The translations under genes and the position numbers were made by a program. Below, piece after piece: positions 18,644 through 29,008 of a stretch of 46,415 nucleotides of DNA. This stretch comes from JBDNJM01 sp041687755 (GTDB taxonomy: Bacteria > Planctomycetota > UBA1135 > GCA-002686595), in contig JBDNJM010000016.1 in NCBI GenBank assembly GCA_041687755.1, positions 1 to 46,415 of the forward strand. The letters are read 5' to 3'. The notes beneath the pieces were generated by a model that had not been told where the DNA came from, made no database searches, and worked only from the letters and a program-made list of their open reading frames with translations. Each line of letters opens with the position of its first letter. The stretch's first letter is position 1.

Positions 18644-21412
18644 TCAGTCGCCCAGGAGGCTCCCCTGAGCGTCGATCAGCACCTCGCGGGGCAGGTCGAG
18701 ACCCGCAGACCGGGCGGCCTCCAGCTGGGGTCGGAGCGCCGCCGCGTCCCCCACGAGGACCAGCAGCGAGGGCCGCAAGGCCGCCGCCGCAACGGAGTTC
18801 AGCTGGGCGGCCTCGAGCTGCCCCATCTCGACGAGGTCCGCGGCAAGCGTCTCGAACTCGCGTCCGAGACGCTCCAGGCGCACCGCTTGGGAGACCAGGC
18901 CGCCCGACCCCGCCATGCGCTCGACGATCCGCTGCCGACGGCTTGAGCGCGCCTTCTCGGCCTCGGAAGCGGTCACGTCGCCACGTCCGAGCGCGCCGAA
19001 CTCGGCCATGAACTCCGCTACCGCCGGACCCGTGGCGTCGACCTGGATGCTGGCGCTGGCGCCGAGGCTGAGCCCGAAGCGCGACTCGGAGAGCCGGGCG
19101 CGGGCGCCATAGGTCCAGCCCTTGTCCTCGCGCAGATTCGAGTTGAGGCGGCTCGTGAACGTCCCCCCCAGCACGACCGAGACCAAGTCGAGCGCCGTGC
19201 GGTCGGCTAGGAGCGCGTCAGCCACGGGCAGGCTGAAACGAACCTGGGTTTGCGTAGCCCCCGGGCGATCGACCAAGGCGACCAGCAGGCCGTTTGCTCC
19301 CGCCAGAACGGGAGCCGGGGGTTCCAGCATGGAGCGCGGCGCAATCGCCACGCTAGAGAAGTTGCGCTCGAGGTGCTCGACGACTTCGGCGAGCGTCAGA
19401 TCGCCCGCGCAGAAAACCGTGGCCCCGCCGCTAGCGAAGCCTGCAGCGCGCTCCATGGCCCGCTCACGCGTCAGGGGCTCGAGCGTGGCGACGGAGCCGC
19501 CGGGCGGAAGGCTCAGGGGGTGGCCCTCGCCGTACCACAGCCGGCGCTCCACGCGCGCGGCAACGGCGCCAGGGTCGTCCGACTCGGAGCGCAGGCCCTC
19601 CAGCATCAGGCCCTGCACGCGGTCCCAGTCCGCCTCACCGAAGGCGGGCCGCACGAGCGCTGCCCCCAGCAGATCGAACGCATCGCTGGCGCTGGCCGAG
19701 ACGCTCTCGAGCGAGACCACGACCGCATCGTCCAGCGCCTGAACCCCGAGTTGAGCCCCCAGGCGTCCGAGCGCCCCGGCGAATTCGGAGGCATCGAGCG
19801 TCTCGCCCGAGGCCAGGGTCGCGCCCTGATCGAGCATGGACGCGGCCAGCGTCGTCAGACCGTTCTCGGCGAGGTCGTCCTCCAGAGCGCCCCCCGGCAA
19901 CAGCACGGACGCGGAGAAGATCGGCAGCTCCGGCCGCTCCCAATGGCGCACCTGGATGCCGTTCGAGAGTCGCGCCACCTGGGGAGCCGCGACCTCCGGT
20001 GCGCGCGACGCGAAATTCGCGGGGCGCTCCGCGCGCGGATCGCCTGCCGTGCCCCCCTCCATCCGGGGCAACGCCGTCACGACGGCGCGACCGGGCTGCA
20101 GGAAGATCTGAGCCGCCTCACGGATGCCGTCCACCGTGGCCCCGGAGTAGCGCGCCAGATCTTCGTCGAACGCGTCCGGTCGACCAAAGTGATGCCGGTA
20201 GCGATTGAGCAGGTCGGCCCGGTCCTGCAGGGACTCGAGGCCCTGCGCCATCTGCAACTCGAACGAGCGCTGATGGTCGGCAAGCTCCCGCTCGGTCGGC
20301 CCCTCTTCGGCGAAGCGCCCGAGCTCTGCCCCGATCACCCGCTCAATTTCGGCGAGATTCGCGCCGGGTGCGGCGACGGCCTGCACGAAGTAGACGGAAG
20401 CCAGTCCCGAGGAGTACTGGGCCGCCGACACGCCCACGCTCAGCCCAGTGTCGACCAGCGCCTTGTAAAGCCGCCCCGAAGGCGGCGCGGAAAGAATTGC
20501 GCTCGCCAGATCCAGCTCCGCGTCTCCCGGCGCGTAGAACGCCGGGCTAGGCCACGCCATCGAGACCATCGGTAGGCGCACCGCGTCGGTCAGCGTCGCG
20601 CGACGCTCCGAGTCGATTAGCAAGCTCGGAGTGTCCCGCCGACTCGGCTCATCGCCGCGTGGCAGATCTCCGAACAATCGCTCGATCAAGGGCTTCACGG
20701 CCGCGGGATCGAAGTCCCCCGCCACGACCAGCGAGGCGTTGTTCGGCACGTAGAACTCGTGGAAGAAATCCACAACGTCCTCGACGGTCGCCGCGTTCAG
20801 CTCCTCGGGCGTGCCGATCGGCGAGTGGCGGTACGGATGCTCCGAGGGATAGATCAACTCCAGCGTCTTCGGATACACGAACCCGTAGGGCGAGTTCTCG
20901 TAGTTCTGCCGGTACTCGTTGAGCACGACCTCGCGCTGGCTGTCGAGCTTCTCCTGGGTCATGGCATCCGCGAGCCCCTCCAGTCGATCCGCCTCGAGCC
21001 ACAGCAGCGTCGGCAGCAGCTCGGAGGGGGCCACGTCGAAGTAGTTCGTCCGATCCGTGCCGGTGCTCGCGTTGTTCCAGCCCCCACCGGTCTCCATCAG
21101 CGTGTCGAACTGCCCGATCCCGACGCGCTCGGTGCCCATGAACATCAGGTGCTCGAACATGTGGGCGAACCCGGAGCGCCCCGCCGGCTCGTCCTTGGCC
21201 CCGACGTCGTACCAGAGGTTGACGACCGCCTGGGGGCTGGAGCGATCGACGTGCAGGATCACGTCGAGTCCGTTGGCCAACTCGTAGTGCTCGTGCGCCA
21301 GCGGGCCGGAGGCCTGGGCCGCAGGCCCCGCGGCCACCTGCAGGCTGGTCAGCGGGGTGCCTGGGAAGGCCGGGAGCACGGCCCCCGTAAGGAGAAGAAT
21401 GGCGGGCAGCAT
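18644..21412 (-). CDS. Exported M16-family zinc metallopeptidase
   Basis: 922 residues from ATG 21412, with a hydrophobic signal segment (MLPAILLLTGAVLPAFP). The first M16 half carries the inverted zinc motif HMFEH (84-88: H84, E87, H88), the following FMGTE, and the distal glutamate in EVVLNEYRQN (E161 or E166). The second, non-catalytic half starts near residue 480 (RLSNGIQVRHWERPELPIFSASVLLPGG) and keeps the fold markers GATQTQVRFSLP and EDKGWTYGARA. Such two-half proteins close like a clam around short unfolded peptides. The location is periplasmic or envelope by the signal. It diverges from ettA over 104 bases, with aldehyde dehydrogenase downstream. Confidence 0.9.
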   Translation of the reverse strand: MLPAILLLTGAVLPAFPGTPLTSLQVAAGPAAQASGPLAHEHYELANGLDVILHVDRSSPQAVVNLWYDVGAKDEPAGRSGFAHMFEHLMFMGTERVGIGQFDTLMETGGGWNNASTGTDRTNYFDVAPSELLPTLLWLEADRLEGLADAMTQEKLDSQREVVLNEYRQNYENSPYGFVYPKTLELIYPSEHPYRHSPIGTPEELNAATVEDVVDFFHEFYVPNNASLVVAGDFDPAAVKPLIERLFGDLPRGDEPSRRDTPSLLIDSERRATLTDAVRLPMVSMAWPSPAFYAPGDAELDLASAILSAPPSGRLYKALVDTGLSVGVSAAQYSSGLASVYFVQAVAAPGANLAEIERVIGAELGRFAEEGPTERELADHQRSFELQMAQGLESLQDRADLLNRYRHHFGRPDAFDEDLARYSGATVDGIREAAQIFLQPGRAVVTALPRMEGGTAGDPRAERPANFASRAPEVAAPQVARLSNGIQVRHWERPELPIFSASVLLPGGALEDDLAENGLTTLAASMLDQGATLASGETLDASEFAGALGRLGAQLGVQALDDAVVVSLESVSASASDAFDLLGAALVRPAFGEADWDRVQGLMLEGLRSESDDPGAVAARVERRLWYGEGHPLSLPPGGSVATLEPLTRERAMERAAGFASGGATVFCAGDLTLAEVVEHLERNFSSVAIAPRSMLEPPAPVLAGANGLLVALVDRPGATQTQVRFSLPVADALLADRTALDLVSVVLGGTFTSRLNSNLREDKGWTYGARARLSESRFGLSLGASASIQVDATGPAVAEFMAEFGALGRGDVTASEAEKARSSRRQRIVERMAGSGGLVSQAVRLERLGREFETLAADLVEMGQLEAAQLNSVAAAALRPSLLVLVGDAAALRPQLEAARSAGLDLPREVLIDAQGSLLGD

Positions 21413-21501
21413 GCGTCGGGGGGGTCAGGCGCGGGGGGAGCAGGGCCCTCAGGGGCTCAAAACGGGGGCGGCCCGCCATTGGCGGCCGGGTCCTCGCTCG
21501 G

Positions 21502-21507
21502 TAATGT
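21502..21507 (+). promoter_or_regulatory. Possible -10 box for ettA
   Basis: TAATGT ends ten bases before the ettA ATG. If it is used, the transcript would be nearly leaderless, which fits the lack of a Shine-Dalgarno sequence. No -35 box is evident, so the call is tentative. Confidence 0.25.
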
Positions 21508-21516
21508 AGTTGCCCC

Positions 21517-23211
<1,695 letters not shown>

Positions 23212-23219
23212 GGCGAACC

Positions 23220-23825
23220 TTGGACGCCTCCCTTAGCCCCGCCGACCTGTTCCAGTGGGAGCTCGCGCGCGCCGTCGTGCGCTCGTTCCGCCCCGAGGAC
23301 AACCGCGGTCGCTCCGAGCGCGAGCGCATCCTCGCGTACATGGACGAGCATCCCGATGCTCTCGTGCGCTCCTGCCTGCAGGGACATCTGACGGCGTCCG
23401 GGCTGATCCTGGACACGGGCGCTGAGCGCGCGCTGCTCACCCACCACAAGAAGCTCGACCGCTGGCTGCAGCTGGGCGGGCACGTGGACGGGAGCGGCGA
23501 TCTCTCGGGCAGCGCCCTGCGCGAGGGCGTCGAGGAGTCCGGCATCCCGGACCTGACCGTCGATGCCCAGCCCGTGGATCTGGACATCCACACGATCCCC
23601 CCCCGCGGGGATGAGCCTCAGCACCTGCACCTCGACGTGCGTTTCCTGCTGCACGCGCCCGCCGGGTGTAAGGAGATCGTAAGCGACGAGTCCCACGACC
23701 TGGCCTGGGTCGCGCCGTCCGAATTGGCCGACTACGCCACCGACGACTCGGTCGTGCGCCTGTTCCGGCTCGCGTTCGGCGCCGAGGCGCTGCCCGCGAG
23801 CCTGCGCACGGTCGGCACCCAGTGA
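23220..23825 (+). CDS. Nudix hydrolase
   Basis: 201 residues from TTG 23220, 8 bases after ettA; a later ATG at 23340 would remove the first 40 residues. The Nudix box is GGHVDGSGDLSGSALREGVEESGI (about 86-109), with REGVEESG intact. The first Glu of the classic box is not obvious, as in the GGHVD-type subgroup. These enzymes hydrolyse nucleoside diphosphates linked to another moiety; substrate cannot be told here. It overlaps the next gene by four bases (GTGA), so translation is probably coupled. Confidence 0.85.
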   Translation: MDASLSPADLFQWELARAVVRSFRPEDNRGRSERERILAYMDEHPDALVRSCLQGHLTASGLILDTGAERALLTHHKKLDRWLQLGGHVDGSGDLSGSALREGVEESGIPDLTVDAQPVDLDIHTIPPRGDEPQHLHLDVRFLLHAPAGCKEIVSDESHDLAWVAPSELADYATDDSVVRLFRLAFGAEALPASLRTVGTQ

Positions 23826-24205
23826 GCATCCCGCAGGTCAGCCCGCTCAACGCCCTGCTCGGCGTGGACGTCCTCGACCGAAAAGACGGTGCGGTGGAAC
23901 TGCGCCTCACGCCCGGGCCCCAGCACCGCAACGAGCTCGGCGCGGTGCACGGCGGCGTCGTGACGAGCCTGCTGGACGGGGCAATGGGCCGCTCTGTCGG
24001 CCTGGCGTTGGCCGAGGGCGACACGTGCGCGACCGTCGAGCTGTCGGTGCAGTTCATCGGCCCCGCCGAGGGCCCGCTGGTCTCCCTCGGCCGGCCCACG
24101 CGCCTGGGCGGACGCATCGCTTTCTGCGAGGCGGAGCTGCGCAACGCCGCCGGCGATCTGGTCGCGCGCGCCCACGGGACCTGGGCATTGAAGCGACGCG
24201 GCTAG
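23822..24205 (+). CDS. PaaI-type hotdog thioesterase
   Basis: 127 residues from GTG 23822, overlapping the Nudix stop by four bases. The hotdog fold marks are NELGAVHGGVVTSLLDGAMGRS (about 38-59), TVELSVQFIGPAEG and RAHGTWALKR. Members hydrolyse acyl-CoA or aryl-CoA thioesters; PaaI itself releases misrouted phenylacetyl-CoA intermediates. With box genes in the genome a role on aryl-CoA is conceivable but the gene is 17 kb away in a different unit, so the substrate stays open. It is last in the ettA unit and faces the caspase gene. Confidence 0.85.
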   Translation: MSIPQVSPLNALLGVDVLDRKDGAVELRLTPGPQHRNELGAVHGGVVTSLLDGAMGRSVGLALAEGDTCATVELSVQFIGPAEGPLVSLGRPTRLGGRIAFCEAELRNAAGDLVARAHGTWALKRRG

Positions 24206-24228
24206 GACAGCTGACTCCGGAGCGGGAG

Positions 24229-24258
24229 GAAGCCCGAAGGCCTGCGCTTCAGGGCTTC
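24229..24258. terminator. Hairpin between converging thioesterase and caspase genes
   Basis: GAAGCCC-GAAG pairs with CTTC-(A)-GGGCTTC, an 11-bp stem with one bulged A and a 7-base loop, between two converging genes. Likely serves both strands; no strong T-tract. Confidence 0.55.
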
Positions 24259-24308
24259 GCGTCTGCGCCGGGTCGCGATTAGGGCCTCTCAGCCCCCGTA
24301 CGACCCGC

Positions 24309-27260
24309 TTAGTAGATCCGGAACAGCGGGTGCTTCACGCTCACCCCGCCGCGGTCCACGATCAGCTGCTGGAAGCCCAAGTTATCACCGACGTCCAGGA
24401 AGTCGCTCGACTTGGAGCGCACGAGTTCGTTGCGGTAGCTCTCGTAGATGTACTGGCTCAGCTCCGATGCGCTGAGTTGGCCGTCCCCGTCCGTGTCGGC
24501 GATGGCCTGATCCTTGCCCAGGGCATCCGACGCGAACGCGGCCAGGTAGCCGCCGGCCTTAAACTTCGCTGCGGTCGCCGAGGTCACGTCCTCGTGGGAC
24601 GAGAACAGGCCCATGCGCCCGGGCTGGGAGATCACGTCCTTCGAGAAGCCACCGCTGAAGCAGGAGTCCAGCACGATTAGGGAGGTGCCGGCGCTCGCTC
24701 CGCGCAGCAGCACGTCGAGCTCGTCGTCGAGCAGCAGTTCGTCATGCAGCACCAGCGCCTCGTCCAGCGAGTCGTGGCCGTCGGGATCGCGCTCAACCAA
24801 GGTCGAGCGCTTCACCCGGGTGCCATGGCCGGAGTAGAACACGACGAAGGTGTCGCCCTCCCCGACGCGGCTCGAGAGATCCCGGATCGCCTGGACGACG
24901 TTCTCTTTGCGCGCTTCGCGGTTGATCAGCAAGACGCTGTTCTCCGCGCTCATTCCTGTGTGCGCCATCAACTCTGCCCGCAGGCGCACGGCGTCCTCGT
25001 CGCACAGCGGCAGGTCCTGATCGTCTCCAGGGTAGTCGCTGATCCCGATGAACAGGCCGTACACGTCACCGGCCTTGGAGGTGGCGCCGGACATCAAGCT
25101 GGCGCTGGACATTGAGCTGCAGCTCAAGACGTAGCCTCCCGCCTCCGCGGCTCGGTAGGAGGTCGCCAGGACCATCACCTGCCCGTCCGAGTCGGCGGTC
25201 CACTCGATCCCCGACTTGCTGCGCTCGCCGGCGAGGTCGTCGTTCTGCAGCACGTTTTGATCGCCGTCGATCAACACGATGTAGGTATCGAACTCCTCGG
25301 AGAACAATTCGAAGTGGTAGGTTTCTCCCGCCTCGGCGTCAAAGGCCCACACGTCGTGGAACTCACCGTTTTCGAGCATCGCGTCGCCCTCCTCGAGATC
25401 CCCGCCATAGGCGGTATCAAGGAACAGGGTCGATACATTGCCAGCGGCCTCGGCCTGGGCTGCTGGCGTCGGCGGCGCAGCGGAAGTCACCGGCGTATCC
25501 GAGGAGGGCGCGATCAGCAGGGAGTAGTCGCCCAGCTCTCCCGGCCCCGAGGAGGTCACCGTGAAGCGATAGGTGCCGGCAACCGGCGCCGTGTAGGTCA
25601 GGAGCGCGTCCCCGTCGCCGCCGCTGTCGTCGTCCTCGAGCGTCTCGCCCTCCGGGTCCCGAATTCCCAGGTAGGCGTCGAACTCCGAGGACACCAGCAG
25701 GCAGGAGTACTCCGCGCCGGCGGTCAGCTCGACCTCGTGCCGCTCCAGGTACTCGCCGCCCGAGAGCTGCGGGTCGCTCGTGTCGAGTTCCCCGCCGAGC
25801 AGCCAGAACTCGCCCTCGTCCTCCGCGCCTCCCGAAGTGCGGATCGTCAGGGCATAGTCGCCGGTCGACTCGGGCCGCGACGAGGTCACCAGCACCCGCA
25901 GCGTCTCTCCGTCTCGGCTGGTGTAAGTGAGCTGTGGGTTCAGGCTACCGCCGACGTCGTCGACCTGGACGGGCTCGCCATCCGCGGGCACCACAACCAG
26001 GTAGGGATCGAATGCGGTCGACTCCAGCAGGAACTCGACCCGCTGGCCTGCGAAAAGCTCGACCGCGTGCTCGTCGACGTACTCGCCTGTGTTCATGGCC
26101 TCATCGCTAAGCTCGAGCCGGCCGCGCTCCACGCGCTCTCCGACCTCATCGGGGGCCGGCGCAGGTGCGGGGGCCACGCCTTCAGGAGCCCTCGAGACGG
26201 TCACCTCGTAGCTGCCGGTCGCAGGCCCGTAGGACGTCGCCCCGACCGTGTAGCGCCCGTCCGCAGGCACCTCGATCACGACCTGGGAGTGGTTCGTCTG
26301 TCCCTCGAAGTCGTCGTTCATGTCGAGGGTGGCCGCGCTCGAATTCATGACGATCAGCAGCGTGTCGAACTCCTCGGAGCGCAGGGCGACAACCAGCACC
26401 TGTCCGGCAGGTGCCGTGAAGTCGAGGACGTCCGCGAACGCGCCCGAGTCCAACACCTCGTCTCCCTTCGCCAAAGTTCCGCGACGGGTCTCGCCGTCCG
26501 CGACGTCTTCAGATATCTCGGCCGGGTAAGCCTCCAGGTGCAGCTCGTAGGGCCCGGTCACTCTCGCCTGCGCCGAGGTGGCGAGCACGGTGTAGATCCC
26601 CGCGACCTCCGCAACGTACTCCAGGCGCGAATTCGTCGCCAAGCCTTCACTGTCGTCGTTCTGCAGCAGCGACTCCCCCTCAAGCCCCAACAAGGCGAGG
26701 TAGGTGTCGAACGCCTTCGAGTTCATGCGCGCGACCAGTCGATCGCCGACCGCCAAGGTGATCTGGTAGCGATCGTTGTACTCGCCGCCCGTGAGCACGG
26801 GGTCCAGCGCGGACAGCTGCCCCTGCTCCGTTTGTCGCCGCACCGCGCTCGGGTTCGCGCCCGGCAGATCGACGTCCAGTCGGTACGCGCCGCCGACGCC
26901 CGCGTTCGCGGCGGTGACGCCCACCGTCCAGGTCCCGACCTGGGCGTTCTCGATCACGATGCGGCTCTCGGTCAGGTCGCCGTTCCAGTCGTCGTTCTCT
27001 AGTTGCCCCTCGCGCGTGTCGGCCCAGCCCGGCGGCTGCACGATCAAGTACCCGTCGAACTTGCTCGTCAGTCGCACGGTCACAGGCCCCGCCTGGCGCA
27101 CCTCAATCGTCAACTGGTCGAGGTACTCGCCGCTCGAGATCTTCGGGTCGCTCTCGTCGAGCTGACCGCGCTCCGTGATGGTGTGGCCCTCGGGGAGACT
27201 GGCGCGGTGCGGCGGGAGCGCACCGGGAGCAGCGAGAAGAACAAGGACGGTCGATAGCAT
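24309..27260 (-). CDS. Exported caspase-family (C14) peptidase with six PPC-type repeats
   Basis: 983 residues with a short N-terminal hydrophobic segment. Six beta-rich repeats of about 100 residues follow (about 26-134, 142-246, 256-357, 373-476, 482-587, 610-716). Each begins with a x-G-x-L-x-x-x-D-x-x-L-x-x-G-E-Y-like stretch and contains S/T-x-x-F-D-x-Y-L and a later NDD. This is the pattern of bacterial pre-peptidase C-terminal (PPC) domains. The peptidase domain is C-terminal (about 730-983): catalytic H812 (FYSGHGT) and C867 (VLDSCFSGG), both present. An EF-hand-like loop DTDGDGQLSASE (922-933) inside this domain suggests calcium control, known for metacaspases. In most exported proteins PPC domains sit after the catalytic domain, so the order here is reversed. 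Substrates are unknown. It is a single minus-strand gene. Confidence 0.88.
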   Translation of the reverse strand: MLSTVLVLLAAPGALPPHRASLPEGHTITERGQLDESDPKISSGEYLDQLTIEVRQAGPVTVRLTSKFDGYLIVQPPGWADTREGQLENDDWNGDLTESRIVIENAQVGTWTVGVTAANAGVGGAYRLDVDLPGANPSAVRRQTEQGQLSALDPVLTGGEYNDRYQITLAVGDRLVARMNSKAFDTYLALLGLEGESLLQNDDSEGLATNSRLEYVAEVAGIYTVLATSAQARVTGPYELHLEAYPAEISEDVADGETRRGTLAKGDEVLDSGAFADVLDFTAPAGQVLVVALRSEEFDTLLIVMNSSAATLDMNDDFEGQTNHSQVVIEVPADGRYTVGATSYGPATGSYEVTVSRAPEGVAPAPAPAPDEVGERVERGRLELSDEAMNTGEYVDEHAVELFAGQRVEFLLESTAFDPYLVVVPADGEPVQVDDVGGSLNPQLTYTSRDGETLRVLVTSSRPESTGDYALTIRTSGGAEDEGEFWLLGGELDTSDPQLSGGEYLERHEVELTAGAEYSCLLVSSEFDAYLGIRDPEGETLEDDDSGGDGDALLTYTAPVAGTYRFTVTSSGPGELGDYSLLIAPSSDTPVTSAAPPTPAAQAEAAGNVSTLFLDTAYGGDLEEGDAMLENGEFHDVWAFDAEAGETYHFELFSEEFDTYIVLIDGDQNVLQNDDLAGERSKSGIEWTADSDGQVMVLATSYRAAEAGGYVLSCSSMSSASLMSGATSKAGDVYGLFIGISDYPGDDQDLPLCDEDAVRLRAELMAHTGMSAENSVLLINREARKENVVQAIRDLSSRVGEGDTFVVFYSGHGTRVKRSTLVERDPDGHDSLDEALVLHDELLLDDELDVLLRGASAGTSLIVLDSCFSGGFSKDVISQPGRMGLFSSHEDVTSATAAKFKAGGYLAAFASDALGKDQAIADTDGDGQLSASELSQYIYESYRNELVRSKSSDFLDVGDNLGFQQLIVDRGGVSVKHPLFRIY

Positions 27261-27655
27261 GGTTCCGTGGGTGGCAGTCGCGGAGGGGATCTAAGGGGCC
27301 GATTGCAGCATGGAAGCCCAGCGCAGCAACGGTCGACCCCCTATGAGATCGGATCCGGCGTCCAGTGCACTTTTGGGAAGCTCGCGAGACCAGCGCAATC
27401 CGCCTCGAAATCAGGCTGCCACCCCCTACGTCAGCCCTTTCCGCGCCCCTCCCCAGGCCGTTCGGAGCCTCCTAAACCCCGGCGTATTCACCCACCGCAC
27501 GCCCCGTCCTCCTCTCGACCGAACCCAAGCGCCCACATCCCGTCCCCGAGCCTCCCGACCCCACGCTCAGCACCTGGACGCCCCCGCCGCGCGGGCTCGC
27601 GACGCCCCGAGCCTGTTCCTAGGATGCCCAGCCGCCCAACCCGGCACCGCCCCCC
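27261..27655. other. Divergent intergenic region, caspase gene / terC
   Basis: 395 bases between divergently transcribed genes. TAGGAT at 27620-27625, 31 bases before the terC ATG, could be a -10 box; the same hexamer lies upstream of the M28 gene. No RNA gene or repeat was recognised. Confidence 0.35.
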
Positions 27656-28438
27656 ATGGAAGATCTGATAACTCTCGCGTTCCTCGTCCTGCTCCAGGCC
27701 GTCCTCGGCTTTGACAACCTGCTCTACATCTCGCTCGAGTCGAAGCGCGTGAAGCAGGAGTCCCAGGCCTACGTCCGCAAGCTCGGCATCGGCCTGGCCA
27801 TCGTCCTGCGTATCGTCCTGCTGTTCGTCGTCGTGAACGTGATCGAGAAGTTCAGCAGCGAACTTTTCGGCTACCACGCCGAGGGCGCGCTCGAGTTTTC
27901 GTTCAACCTACACGCCCTGATCGTGCTGCTCGGCGGCGCCTTCATCCTGTACACGGCGATGAAGGCGATCCTGCACATGATGAGCACCGACGACGACGGC
28001 CACGGCGCGAGTCGGGAGCGCTCGGTCGGCGTGACGATCTTCTGGATCGTCGCCATGAACCTGGTGTTCTCCTTCGACTCGATCCTCTCCGCCATGGCCC
28101 TGACCGACACCTTTTGGGTCATGGCCACCGCCATCGTCATCAGCGGCGTGCTGATGATCGCCCTGGCCGACAAGGTCTCGTCGTTCCTCGCCAAGAACCG
28201 CATGTACGAGGTCCTGGGACTCTTCGTCCTGTTCGTCGTCGGGATCATGCTGGTCAGCGAGGGCGGGCACCTGGCGCATCTGAAGATCTTTGGCAACGAG
28301 GTCACGCCGATGACGAAGACAACCTTCTACTTCGTGATCGGGATCCTGCTGATCACCGACATCGTGCAGAGCCGCTACCAAAAGAAGCTCAAGGCGAAGC
28401 TCGAGACGGCGAACGAGGCCATCGCCAAGGCGCACTGA
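27656..28438 (+). CDS. TerC/Alx-family integral membrane protein
   Basis: 260 residues with about seven hydrophobic segments. The family signature acidic motifs within membrane helices are present twice: LGFDNLLYISLES (18-30) and FSFDSILSAMAL (about 138-149). Together with the central GVTIFWIVAMNLVF and the late GHLAHLKIFG segment this is a TerC domain. Relatives in other bacteria export manganese or help metallate exoenzymes; tellurite resistance is a historic label. Several secreted metal-dependent enzymes in the window would be consistent with a manganese role, but that is inference. The start ATG 27656 has no Shine-Dalgarno sequence. Confidence 0.88.
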   Translation: MEDLITLAFLVLLQAVLGFDNLLYISLESKRVKQESQAYVRKLGIGLAIVLRIVLLFVVVNVIEKFSSELFGYHAEGALEFSFNLHALIVLLGGAFILYTAMKAILHMMSTDDDGHGASRERSVGVTIFWIVAMNLVFSFDSILSAMALTDTFWVMATAIVISGVLMIALADKVSSFLAKNRMYEVLGLFVLFVVGIMLVSEGGHLAHLKIFGNEVTPMTKTTFYFVIGILLITDIVQSRYQKKLKAKLETANEAIAKAH

Positions 28439-28452
28439 TCCAGGCCCTACGA

Positions 28453-28476
28453 GCCTCCTGGGCCCTGGCGGGAGGC
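28453..28476 (+). terminator. Possible terminator after terC
   Basis: GCCTCC and GGAGGC form a 6-bp stem around a 12-base loop, 15 bases past the terC stop; no T-tract. Modest support. Confidence 0.35.
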
Positions 28477-28539
28477 CACGCCGAGCGACCCTCTTCCCGC
28501 ACGGCTCACCGGGCGCAGGCGTCCTGGCCCGGCAACCCG

Positions 28540-28740
28540 ACTCGACTCGTCCGCCCTTCAGCACGATCGCCTTGGCGTGCGCCGCGACGGCGGAGTCCAG
28601 GACGTCGGCCGAGCGTCCAAGGCGCCGGAATCCAGCGCAGGTCGACTCCAACCCGCGCCGGCGTGTCGCTGTGCCGCCACTGCAGCAGGTCCTCGGGCGC
28701 GGCCACCGCGACCAGATAGACCTCGAAGCGAGGGCTGTTA
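28540..28740 (-). pseudogene. Possible eroded coding fragment, unidentified
   Basis: The 570-base gap between terC and the subtilase gene holds no intact gene. On the minus strand one frame reads FEVYLVAVAAPEDLLQWRHS then DTPARVGVDLRWIPAPWTLG. After a one-base frame change it continues SADVLDSAVAAHAKAIVLKG. The composition is protein-like rather than the Arg/Ala/Pro readings of noncoding GC-rich DNA. No start, no full domain and no family could be recognised. Confidence 0.25.
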
Positions 28741-29008
28741 CACGCCGGGGCTCAGCGCTCGCGGGGAACATGCCCCGGTCGCGCGCTCGCCCGATGCTGA
28801 GCCTGCATCCATCGGCCAGGCTCCGCATCGCGGGTGCGCCTAGCGGCAGCTCTCCATCGGCGCTGGGGCCTGCCCCGGGCGCTCTAGGCCCCCTCCTCCG
28901 ATCGCTGAGCGGGCATGGGCCGGGACCTGGGCGAAGCGATCCGTTCCGGCGTACCTAGGCCGAATCCAATTGTTAGGGTGGAGCATCAACCCCCTTGGGG
29001 CTCCTCCC

